This document shows positions 54,487 through 64,000 of a stretch of DNA of 64,000 nt, in pieces. Position 1 is the first letter of the stretch. Every line of letters begins with the position of its first letter. This DNA is from Aquatica leii (taxonomy: Eukaryota > Arthropoda > Insecta > Coleoptera > Lampyridae). The position numbers and the translations under genes are program-made. The notes below the pieces were generated by a model that was given only the letters and a program-made list of their open reading frames with translations, had not been told where the DNA came from and searched no databases. The DNA is taken from contig CM069435.1 of NCBI GenBank assembly GCA_035610365.1, positions 14,807,123-14,871,122 on the forward strand. The letters are read 5' to 3'.

Positions 54487-57400
54487 ATGTCTAACACTAA
54501 AATACAGAAGTTCTTTCAGGACAAATCAATTTTTATTACTGGCGGAACGGGATTTTTAGGCAGTTTGCTAATCGAAAAGTTATTAAGAGCGTGCCCACAT
54601 GTTAGAAGAATTTATGTTTTGATTAGGGAAAAATGGAACGTTAGTTGTGAAAAACGATTTGAGGACTTGTTTAATTCGCCTGTGAGTATTATGCTTTTAT
54701 TTGTTTAAAACTGTGTAAAGGAATAGAAATTGATTTATAATACAGTGCACGCCGCTTATTGCAATCACGGATAATGTTATCAGTTCCGTAAATCACTTTA
54801 TTAAAGAACGGACGGACGTCTTCTATTACATAGTAAAACGTTTATGTTATGAAATTTCTTCCCAAGTTTGTTTTTATACACGAACAATAACCTATTTTGA
54901 ATGATTTTTTACAATAAGCATGTTTAGAGTAAAAAATTTAATCATTGTATTCTAAAAGCAATTGTTTTGCATATTTAGCTTTATTTTTGCAGTCTTATTT
55001 ATTTATTAAAGTATTTTGACTGACCTACTTAACATTTAATTGCAAATACGTTAGTTTTGAGTTAATTTGTATTTTTGGTGTACTTAGAATGAACTGTAGT
55101 TCTTAGAATAACAGCTTAATTTAACCAAATCACTAATTTCACTCGACCAGATTTGTGTAACATAATTGTTTTTGCACAGTTTAACTCGTAACATAATGCG
55201 CAATAAAAAATTAACTAAAATAAGACTCAAATTGATTAATTTTGCTAACCTTTGCATGCAAGTTTAAAACAGGCGGCATAACTCTCGCCGTTTTAATTGA
55301 CTTCCGGCATAAGGTGCACTGGCTAAAATTGTTACACTAAATCAAAGTGCCACTTGCGAGTGAAACTAATTACTGAGAAGAGAAGAAATGCGTAGTTCTT
55401 AGAACAGTGCATTAAACCAGAATTTTCTCGTAACTCAAAAGCAAGCGACTAACTCAATTAAACCGGCAAGCGGGTAGCAAGTTTTGGTGTGCTAATCTTA
55501 CACTTATTTAAAAAGGCGCCAAAACAAGTAAATATCACCCAATACAGAGTTTGTTCAAATCTGTCGATCCCTGAAAAGAACAAATTTGCAAAACAATATA
55601 TTAAATACAATAGGAAAATGTAAACTATAATAAATTAAATAACAAGAATAGATTTTTCAGTTAATATCCCAGTTATAATATAGATGGAAGCCCCATCGAT
55701 CAGGCAACACACCATACAACTAATTATATTCAATTGTTAACAAAAATTCTATGTGATTGGTTTTAATCAAAGTTAACTAGGATTATGATTATGATAATTA
55801 TGATACGGCGCTGCAAAACTAGATAAAAGCACAAAAACCTACCTAACCGAAAAATTCGTCGTCACCAGTAGTAACGTTCGATACTTTCTTTTTATTTGAT
55901 TTAGGAACAAAATATGCGTAATATATATTAGCTTATGTAAGACGTTTCTATTTTATACCCAAATTTGGCTTTCAGAAGCGTTCAAATTATTCGAAGAAGT
56001 TAGACGAATATCACATCAATGTACTCATATGACAATACATAAAGTTAAAGATGAGTCAAAGTGTGCGACTAAAAATAAATTTGAATCAGTGTGATCTACG
56101 GTAGGATTACATATAATAACTGTTTTGCTTAAGGATGACGGTTAACTCGTAAGATTGATACAATTAAATAAAAAAAAATAACATATCTTGATTCAAAACT
56201 TACGTTGATGATTTACTCGATACATCCTCTGAAATTCGAGTAGTATTCGATGCATCATCCATGAATCATAAAGGGGTTTCACTCAATGATACATTTCTTG
56301 TTGAACCGAAGCTCCAAAATGATATTAGTTTGATTTTCCTTTGCTTTCATTGATACCATTTCGTCTACACTTGGGATGCACGTCAAATGTTTCGCCTAAT
56401 GGTAGTTCCGCATTTGCTTAGAAAGTTTCAGTTTATTCTTTGGCGTTTCGCACTTACAGAATATCAAGTGAACACAGTAACTTACGGTGTTGTATCTTCT
56501 TCTTTTCTATCCATTAGCACGTTGTGGTAATTAGCTTAGAAAGACAAGATGTTACGGACGAAATTTTCTTTACGTACGCCCATGTATTTCGACTTGAAAT
56601 TAGATTCGGGTTTTGACGCCCTCTAACGATCGCTTTCTCGTTGGTTGTCATTTGGCGAAAAATCGTCATACGGTGAATGAATAAGATGGTCTGTACGTGG
56701 TGAATCTTCTGTATATCCGATAACATCCCGAAAAAAAATGGAAAACCAAGTATAATTAGTTAATTATCTAATTTATTTGAAGCGTTACAGGCCATTTTTC
56801 TTTCCACCATTTCGAACATTTTACGTTCGCGATAAGTGGATATGGGAAACTACTGCTAAATAAGTCATCGCGTTACCGTACACGTGCGCTGGCGGAGGGC
56901 GGTTTCCACGCCACGAAATTGAGGTCTTGCGAATCCTTCCCAGGGCAAAGAGTGCTACACGTGGATGACACGACGTTAATTATATTATCAGCCACCTATT
57001 TTTGGTCATCACTATATACAGTAGTCGATGCACGTTTTTTTTGTGAGATAGATTTCATGAAGTACTTAATACGAAATTGTTTTAGCCGAACTATCAGTTG
57101 TGAGTTGGGGTTGTGACACGATTCGTGCTAATATTTATTACAGGCCACTGAAGAAGAAAAACGTTTTTCTTCGGGCTAGTGGATGCTGGAATTCGGGTGA
57201 GTGATTTGAATTTATTTTAGGTATATCGTTGTCACGAACAATTACTCACAAACTTTTGTATTACAATTTAACGTTAGTGAATACTTATAACGTGTAGCTA
57301 CCAATAGGGTATTTACAATCAGTGAAATTACTGTCTCGCATATTGTATGTAGTTGAAGGACATGTACTTCGGATCATTGTAATTGTGTGTGGGGGGGTTG

Positions 57401-60400
57401 CCGATGTTGTAGGCATCGAGATCTTAACTTGTTTTCTATAATTCTCTAAATTGATTTGTTACAAAAATCAAAGGTTAATACCGGTGTTAATAATTAGTGT
57501 AAACTCTTCTAGTCTCTAGTATCTCCGACTTCGATATATAATGACTTTTGATTATTATAAATGAAACTGTGATAAATGTTAGTGATAGACCGAAAGCGAT
57601 TAAAGTTGTTAATTATTTCTCTTGTGATTATTGTTCCCTACGAACCAATTTGGGCTACTCGAACAGCTGAGTAGAGGGATTACGAATCGTCTAGTTGTTA
57701 CAAGTTCTGAACCATTCTGTTGTGAGCGAACAGAAGTATCATTTTGGATAAGCTCTGGCGCCCTGAAACATCTGTTATATATTTCTTGTGGACCTACCCA
57801 TCTCCGACTATTGCGAGTTTGGCCGTTCAAGGTTCGTAAAACCCTAAAAGCTTGTAACAAAGAATTAATTGCTTCTCGCTTTTCAAGCGATCATCGACAA
57901 CTTGTACGTAGATGACTTCGCATGTAGAGCCGACACATTAGATTGGTTAATACATTTGTAAACCTAATTAATTGAATTGCTTAATTCTGGTTGCTTAAAG
58001 TTACGCAAAAGGTCCGCTAATGACCCACTGATATCCGTTTGGTTACCGGCGGAACATTTCCAAACTATCCCGTTCTTGTTTGATACAAAGTCGAATATCA
58101 TTTCAAAGATTTTAGGTTTACAGAGGCACCTTTCTATAGATTTGTTTTCATTCAGAATTAAACCAATATATTCGCTTTTTACCATTCACTCTGCACTAAG
58201 AGAACCGTTTTGTCAGAAATCGAAAGTATTTATGTCATTCTAGGGTATTTACATTATTCGCAAAACGATTAATACAGCATCTGTGGCTTATAGGTATAGA
58301 TTGGGACACAGAGTCTCCTGACGAGATTTGCAGTCAGTGGGAAAAGTACAAATCATCACTCGTCGTTTTGTCGAATCACAAAATTTTTCGTTGTATAAAG
58401 TCTTTGTCCTCGTTTAATGTTCGCTGCATGTATTCTGCGATGCGTCGGAGTTAGACTACGTTTTTGTAATTTATCTTTGGTTTGTGAATAAGAATAATCC
58501 AATTTTCGTTTCGTTTGTAATAGTCAAATCGAAGGTCGCGCCACTTGTTTAGAACTGCAGCAGTGTTTGTCTAACCTTGTTGCATTCGCACAAAAAAGCT
58601 ATAAACAGATCGTAACCATAAAAGAAATAATGGCTTTAAGTGATTCGTAAGTAGCATTGATGTGAATGCGCTCTTCGTCGCATTGTTGGAAGACCTTTTC
58701 TTCCCGTTCCTCCTAGTTGTTGTTCTTGTGACAACCTGGCCAATCAGGCTTTGCGTGGTCTTCTGCCAGAAGATATAGTCGCATGCTCTTTATGATGGGC
58801 GGGACCAAATTGGCTTCATTTGCAGAGAGGATTCGGACCGATTGATATAGTTGTTTCGTCGCTATCTTTATAGTTAACCGCGTCTCACACATCCAGGAAA
58901 TCGTTCCTCCTAGTTGTTAGCGGCACGTTCGTTCTTGTGACAACCAGGCCGATCAGGCTTTGCGTGGCCTTTCTGCCAGAAGATATAGTCGCATGCTCTT
59001 TATGATGGGCGGGACCAAATTGGCTTCATTTGCAGAGAGGATTCGGACCGATTGATATAGTTGTTTCGTCGCTATCTTTATAGTTAACCGCGTCTCACAC
59101 ATCCAGGAAATCGTTCCTCCTAGTTGTTAGCGGCACGTTCGTTCTTGTGACAACCAGGCCGATCAGGCTTTGCGTGGCCTTTCTGCCAGAAGATATAGTC
59201 GCATGCTCTTTATGATGAGCGGGACCAAATTGGCTTTATTAGCAGAGAGAATTCTGATCGAATGATATAGTTGTTTCGTCGCCGTCAGAAACTACCTGTG
59301 AATAAAAGCACGTGGTATTTGCGGTACAAATGTAATACGTTTTTCATTTTAGTCGATTGTTATTAGTTATTGCATAAAATTTAAAGAATTATTGCTTATT
59401 GTCTGCGATTTATTACAAATTGTCGTACCTACGTTAAAAAGCATAATGTTTTAAACAGACCCGAGTTGCATCAAGCACTCATTCGCTTAGTCAAAATAGT
59501 ACTGTTGAAGATATTCCAAAGGGAATTCGAAAACATTCGTAAAGAACGTTGCTCCAAGTATCTTCAAAACGTATCACCTTTTGAAGATAATAATGGAGTC
59601 TTGAGAGTCGGTGGTCATTTAGCTCGATCATACCATACCATACCATACGGCACAAAGCACTCCGCTGTATTGCTTAATAACCATCGTCTGACGATTTTGA
59701 TTGTAGAGAGTATTCATCTTGAAAATAAACACAACTTTGTATTTGGTACAACAAAATTTTTGAATCATATCGCCTCGCCGAGCAATTCGTCGTTTATCAC
59801 ATTGTCAGTTGTGCTACTCGTGTCCCCCATGGCAAAATTGTCCGTACTTCGTGTGAATCAAGTAAAGGCATTTAGTTGTGTTTGAGCAGATGATGGCTGT
59901 CCTTTTCGAATCTTTATTTCGAAACGACGTGGCTCGGAACAGGCTAAAGTTTATTTGTCCAAATAGAGGCAGTTCTCAATTCTAGACTTCTATGTAGTCT
60001 TAATTTAGATCCCAATGACTTCGGCGTGTTATCACCAAGACATTTTCTGACTTTAGAACCTTTAACATCCGATTCGGACCCAGATTTGTCATATTTGAAA
60101 ATGACTCGTCTTTCGCGTTGGCAATTTGTTACAATGATTTCACCAAGACTTTTGATGCAGATGGAAAAATGGATATCTGCACATTATATCAACACGGTAG
60201 GTAGTCAAAATCAAAAGTGCTTGAGCCAATAGATATTGACACGTCAGTCTTAATCAAAGACGAGTTCAGTCTACCTCTACATTGGAGAATGAGCAGGATA
60301 GTTGAATTGTATCCTGGAAAGGATAATATTCTTGGTGTGGCGACAGTTCGTACTGTTCAAAGACTGGTCAATCGTCCTTTAGTAAAGGTATGTCCGCTGT

Positions 60401-62934
60401 CTTTGCAGTAACATTGTATTATATTTAGTTGTTAATTTACAATTTTTTTTTTGTTGATAGTTATTCAAAATCTCGGGTGCACTGTTGATTTTGATGAGCT
60501 GAAATGCCTGTGATGTAGGCTATGCGTGCACGTGTCTTGATGGTTGAAGACAGTTATCACGTGCGCGTTTGGTGATTAGATACGTTTGTCTTGGTGATGA
60601 TAAAATAAATTTAAAAAAACAATGGCATTATAATAATAATTGTTGTATACAAACTATTTGGACTAATAAAATGCAACCGTATTTTAAAATATTTTGCAGG
60701 CATTTAATTACCTAAGATATAAGTAATCCAATTTTATAAATTAAATGCCGTTTTTGTGGAACTTTGAGAAGAGCCTGTATTACTGGAATTACCGATGGTA
60801 TATGTACGGCATATATGGAAATTTGTATCGAACACACAGACGTTAACAAAATTTTACATTGAATAAAATTGTTGTCGTAAAAACAATTTTGGCAACAATA
60901 TAGTGCAATTACAACATAATTGCACTTTCAATGTATGAATTATTACCCCCGCCTTTCTCTACTCAACAATTTTATGAAATATAGCTGAAAGTGGATTATA
61001 ACTTCGACTAAAAGTAACCCCTTCCTGTAAGTAACAAATAAATCCAAATTATATCACAGTGGGGTCCGCGTACCAGTGACGTAGTTAGAATTGTATTGAA
61101 TTACGAAAATGTAAAATGGTGATACGAATGACACGTAAATGTATTCAACGCTTTCTAACGTATAAATATTAATTTATTTTGTTCTGATTTTGTTATCATT
61201 TAGTTATTGTTATCAAAAACCCCAAGTCTCAATGTAATTCTATTAAGCGGCGTTTACTGTATAAACAACATAAACTCTATTATGACGTATTAAGAACTTC
61301 AGCCCTGGCGTTTCTCTTAAAATTTTACATACATTACTTATATTTAATTAACGATATTCTTTAGATATACGATAAGATTAAAAACAATAGCGATCAATTA
61401 AGAAAAGTGATTCTTCTTAAAGGAGACTTGGAAAGTGAAAAGCTAGGCTTGAGCAAAAGTGATTGGAACGTTGTAATAGAAGAAGTAAACTGCATTTTTC
61501 ACGTTGGCGCATCGGTTAACTTGGTAAACACTTTACGCGATGCGCTAATGTGCAATTTTTTTGCAACAAACGAAGTGATACTATTAGCAAAAGAAGTAAA
61601 AAATCTAAAGGTATTTGACGTTTAATTCTGCTATAAGTTAATAAAAGTATTTTAGTGTCTAATATATGTATCATCCACGTTTGCACACTGCGATAGGAAT
61701 ATAGTCGATGAAGTTTTGTACGAAAGTTCAGTAAGTGGCGAGGATTTGCTTTTCTTAGCAAAATGTCTTGGTGCAAAATTCGATCAAATTGAATCGTCGT
61801 AAGATTGAGTTGTTCTTATTATGGGTTTTAAATGTGTTTTTAGTTTCTTAGATAAGCTTCCAAATGCCTATACGTATACAAAGTTTCTAGCTGAAGATTT
61901 GTTACGCAGAACTGCATGCGACATGCCTGTTGGTATTGTTAGACCTTCAATAGGTAACATTTTTTAATCTATCAATATAAATTATATAACACCGAAGCGC
62001 AGTTTTGCAAACTTGGAAGGAACCAATACCCGGTTGGACTGACAACTTTAATTCTGGGTCTAAACTTTTGGCTTGTTGCGAAGTTGGCATTTTACATGTC
62101 TTACCTACAAAACCTAATTTCATTTTTGATATAATTCCCGCTGATTTTGTAGTCAACAATATAATAGCGACGGCATGGGAAGTTGCAAACTCTTGGTAAA
62201 AACGCCAATATACATAATTAATCATTTTTTTAATCTATTATTTAGGAACGTTTCCAAAACAAGTATTCCAGTGTTTAACTGCGCAAGTGGTAATCAAAAG
62301 CCAATTACCCAACGTAAGTTACTAATAGTGAAATGTTTTTTTTGAAGACATGATTTTAGAAGAACATTACGATTTAGCAGATAAATATAGCAAACTATTT
62401 CCTTCGAACCGTCGAGTTTGGCACCGATTTGTAATTCTTTCTCCAAATTCATTGCTCCAAATATTATTTTATTATTTTCATATACCGCTATTGTATTTTC
62501 TTGAATTTATTGATTTTGTTTTGGGAAAATCGCAAAAGTTAGTATATTATGCTGAACAATATCAAATTCTAAACTATTATTTTAGTCATTTGAAGAACTA
62601 TCAAAAAATGTATCGACGCCTCTCAGCAATTTCCTATTTTATTGGAAAATCGTGGCTGTTTAAAACTGATAACACTAAAAAGTTGTGGAATAAACTGGAC
62701 GAATCCGATAAGAAACTGTTTAATTTTGATATAGACGAGATTGATTGGGATTCGGTTATACGTAATTTTTGTGAAGGAACGAGATTGCACGTTCTACAAG
62801 AGCGATCAGATACAATACCAAAAGCACAAATCAGAAGACGTGTACTGGAAGGTTTACATTACATAACTATATTTAGTGTAGCATATCTTTTCTTTATTGT
62901 AATACAATCGAAATGTTTTATTTTAACTTTATAA
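54487..62934 (+). CDS. fatty acyl-CoA reductase 2, complete, 7 exons, 509 aa
   Basis: Tandem paralogue of the reductase at 44151, same reaction and domain plan. Exons 54487-54681, 61365-61610, 61656-61798, 61844-61953, 62003-62195, 62246-62313 and 62360-62934 join in phase to 1530 nt; every splice phase equals that of FAR1. NAD(P)-binding T-G-G-T-G-F-L-G at 18-25, Y-T-Y-T-K at 204-208, P-G-W-T-D-N, and a C-terminal FAR_C domain with hydrophobic tail are all kept. The last exon is 6 nt shorter than in FAR1. Intron 1 has grown to 6683 bp through a Bel/Pao insertion and other repeats, versus 139 bp in FAR1. No lesion in the coding exons, so it is probably functional. Exon 1 could conceivably be orphaned, but splice sites and phase fit. 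Confidence 0.93.
55480..55720. repeat. interspersed repeat shared with 47405-47715
   Basis: Second copy of the non-coding repeat described there, inside FAR2 intron 1. Confidence 0.55.
56550..57858 (+). repeat. Bel/Pao 5' LTR
   Basis: 1309 bp, TGTTACGGACG…CTTGTAACA; homologous throughout to 32979-34422 but about 135 bp shorter, with several internal deletions. Confidence 0.83.
57865..60412 (+). pseudogene. Bel/Pao pol remnant (RT end, RNase H, integrase)
   Basis: RT catalytic motif Y-V-D-D within N-L-Y-V-D-D-F near 57910, then L-N-S-G-C-L-K-L-R-K (57977), K-I-L-G-L-Q (about 58105), I-D-W-D-T-E-S-P-D-E-I (about 58300), S-K-V-A-P-L (about 58530), N-x-A-D/N-Q-A-L-R-G-L-L-P-E-D-I within the tandem repeats, integrase N-terminal G-V-L-R-V-G-G-H-L-A-R-S (about 59600), then P-x-H-F-L-T-L-E-P-L-T and L-S-R-W-Q-F (about 60040-60125), and the integrase tail W-R-M-S-R-I-V-E-L-Y-P-G (about 60280). 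These are diagnostic of the Bel/Pao clade. Frames are broken throughout. Confidence 0.85.
58704..59290. repeat. ~210-bp tandem repeat, 2.8 units, within Bel/Pao pol
   Basis: Units start at GTTCCTCCTAGTTGTT near 58705, 58903 and 59113 (first unit 13 bp shorter). Units two and three are nearly identical. The unit encodes the A-D-x-A-S-R-G-L-L-P-like RNase H/integrase linker of Bel/Pao. Confidence 0.85.
60413..61364. other. FAR2 intron 1 distal part, repeat pieces
   Basis: Contains about 60955-61090, whose reverse complement appears in two pieces at about 27570-27610 and 30770-30865. No gene. Confidence 0.45.
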
Positions 62935-63830
62935 TAAATACAAAAACAATGTTTTCTACTTATTGATGTTTATTTTTAAAAAGTTTATTTGTTACAATTT
63001 TAATGTATAAAGAAAACTGGTTGGCACATAGAAAAGATAGATAAGCCCCAAGAAGAAAGAAATAAAAAGTAGAAATGATAGGAGATAGCGAAAGATGGAG
63101 AAAGATAAGGTTTGATGTTAATACCTGATTCGTTCTTCACCCCGCAAAAGAACGAAAAGAGAGCACTTTACGGTGCCCATTCAACCGCCCTAGTATAAAG
63201 AAAAAAAGCAAAAGAAAGAGAAAATAAAAGATATCAGTTAGTTATAGAACAAAAGCGTACCAATTGTCCCAAATTGGAAAGTATACTTCAAGACTTCAAT
63301 GCCGGCAAACGGAATAGGAAACTCACGAAAAGAAAAAACAAATCCAAAAGCAGAAAAGAGAATCCTATAGATGACGTACCAATCCACAAAGGCCGACTAA
63401 GCGCATATAAATAATACAGACGGAAAGGTAGTCTGAAGTCCTGAAGTAAGATGAAGAAAAAAAAACCAAAAGAGTTTTAGCAGAAACTTAAGTAAAGAAA
63501 AGAATATTGGTGACAGCAAAACGGGTGAAAGCAAATAGATAGCATCCGAACCACAACAAATAAGATACCAATAACGTATTCAAAGAAAGGAACTACCAAA
63601 ACCGAAAGAAAAGAACCAAAAGAATATCAAAGGTCGAAAGTCAAAATCCTAAAAAGTGAACTAGCACTTACGACGCTTGCGACGCCGATGAAAAAAACAG
63701 AACAATTAGAAGAAGGAGACTGCAAAGCACAATTAGAAGGGGCTAAAGAAGCAGCATAAAAGTAATAACAGCGGCTTTTACATCTAAAGAAACAGCACGA
63801 TCCCTATGTAGACGCGTAAACCTTGTAGCA
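62935..63830. other. FAR2 3' flank, purine-rich sequence
   Basis: After AATAAA near the stop codon, DNA rich in AAAGAAAAGA-type purine runs on the plus strand, probably the pyrimidine-rich inner part of the element described next. No gene supported. Confidence 0.4.
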
Positions 63831-64000
63831 ACACCAGTGTTGGAAAGCTTTGTCTTACTAGGCAAAACGTGACGTAACCTAATCGAATTGCTTTGTTGTG
63901 AGTTCGGACATGAACAATAACGTATGAACTCAGCAACCTCAGGTCTCATATGAGACCAGGAGAAGTGACAGCGAAGAGATTCTAAAGTCTGCCTAACACT
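63743..64000 (-). pseudogene. gypsy-type integrase zinc-domain fragment, runs off the window
   Basis: Minus strand from the window edge reads T-L-E-S-L-R-C-H-F-S-W-S-H-M-R-P-E-V and A-E-F-I-R-Y-C, the pattern between His and Cys ligands of the HHCC domain in Ty3/gypsy integrases of a family other than the macrodomain elements. The frame loses resemblance after about 63860. The rest lies beyond 64000. Confidence 0.5.

Larger units (their letters stand above)
56550..60412 (+). mobile_element. truncated Bel/Pao retrotransposon in FAR2 intron 1
   Basis: 5' LTR (56550-57858) followed at once by the RT catalytic region, then RNase H, a tandem-repeat expansion and integrase to 60412. Gag, protease and the N-terminal RT are missing and no 3' LTR is found before FAR2 exon 2. 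Same orientation as the host gene, so its splice or poly(A) signals could affect FAR2. Confidence 0.82.

Noticed and set aside
58704-59290. CRISPR-like array
   Set aside because: Units are 210 bp contiguous tandem repeats inside a retrotransposon in a eukaryotic genome; no short repeats with unique spacers.

Overview
This is an AT-rich, intron-bearing animal genome window, almost certainly an insect and possibly a beetle. Evidence: short insect-type introns, two tandem fatty acyl-CoA reductase genes, HIRA and POP1 with ordinary GT-AG splicing, and a heavy load of arthropod-type transposable elements (Ty3/gypsy, Bel/Pao, Penelope-like, R1/I-like LINE, Polinton, Tc1). No bacterial gene organisation is seen. 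I assigned products by reading the sequence and from memory of the families; no database search was run.

Layout. 1-2730: 3' part of a Ty3/gypsy element whose pol ends in a TARG1/OARD1-like macrodomain followed by a CCCH zinc finger. 2.7-3.3 kb: LINE ORF1 debris. 4.43-6.25 kb: an intron-rich, apparently non-coding snoRNA host gene with six intronic C/D-box snoRNA candidates, one predicted to be U27 and one U30. 7.17-13.75 kb: second macrodomain gypsy copy (minus strand) with an intact 1058-codon gag-pro-RT frame and a broken 3' half. 14.4-16.0 kb: LINE remains. 16781-23586: the complete HIRA histone chaperone gene (minus, 14 coding exons, 887 codons plus stop); its large intron 3 holds partial extra copies of exon 4 and a Penelope/retrozyme-like insertion. 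24240-26847: POP1 (RNase P/MRP subunit), head-to-head with HIRA. 27.6-37.3 kb: a decayed gypsy copy, Bel/Pao and gypsy solo LTRs, and other repeats. 37313-43754: third macrodomain gypsy copy with both LTRs and a GTAT target duplication, but coding-dead. 44151-46061: fatty acyl-CoA reductase 1 (511 aa). 47.4-53.5 kb: Penelope-like palindrome, Polinton ATPase remnant, Tc1 fragment, Exportin-7 processed pseudogene and gypsy gag debris. 54487-62934: fatty acyl-CoA reductase 2 (509 aa), with a 6.7 kb first intron invaded by a truncated Bel/Pao element. 62.9-64 kb: purine-rich DNA and another gypsy integrase fragment at the window edge.

How it fits together. The cellular genes are housekeeping (HIRA: replication-independent H3.3 deposition; POP1: tRNA/rRNA processing; snoRNA host: rRNA 2'-O-methylation) plus a lipid-metabolism gene pair that arose by tandem duplication. 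Everything else is transposable-element sediment. The most unusual signal is the gypsy family whose polyprotein carries a predicted ADP-ribosyl hydrolase macrodomain and a CCCH finger while its gag zinc knuckle has decayed. The architecture is shared by three copies, one of which belongs partly to a different LTR subfamily.
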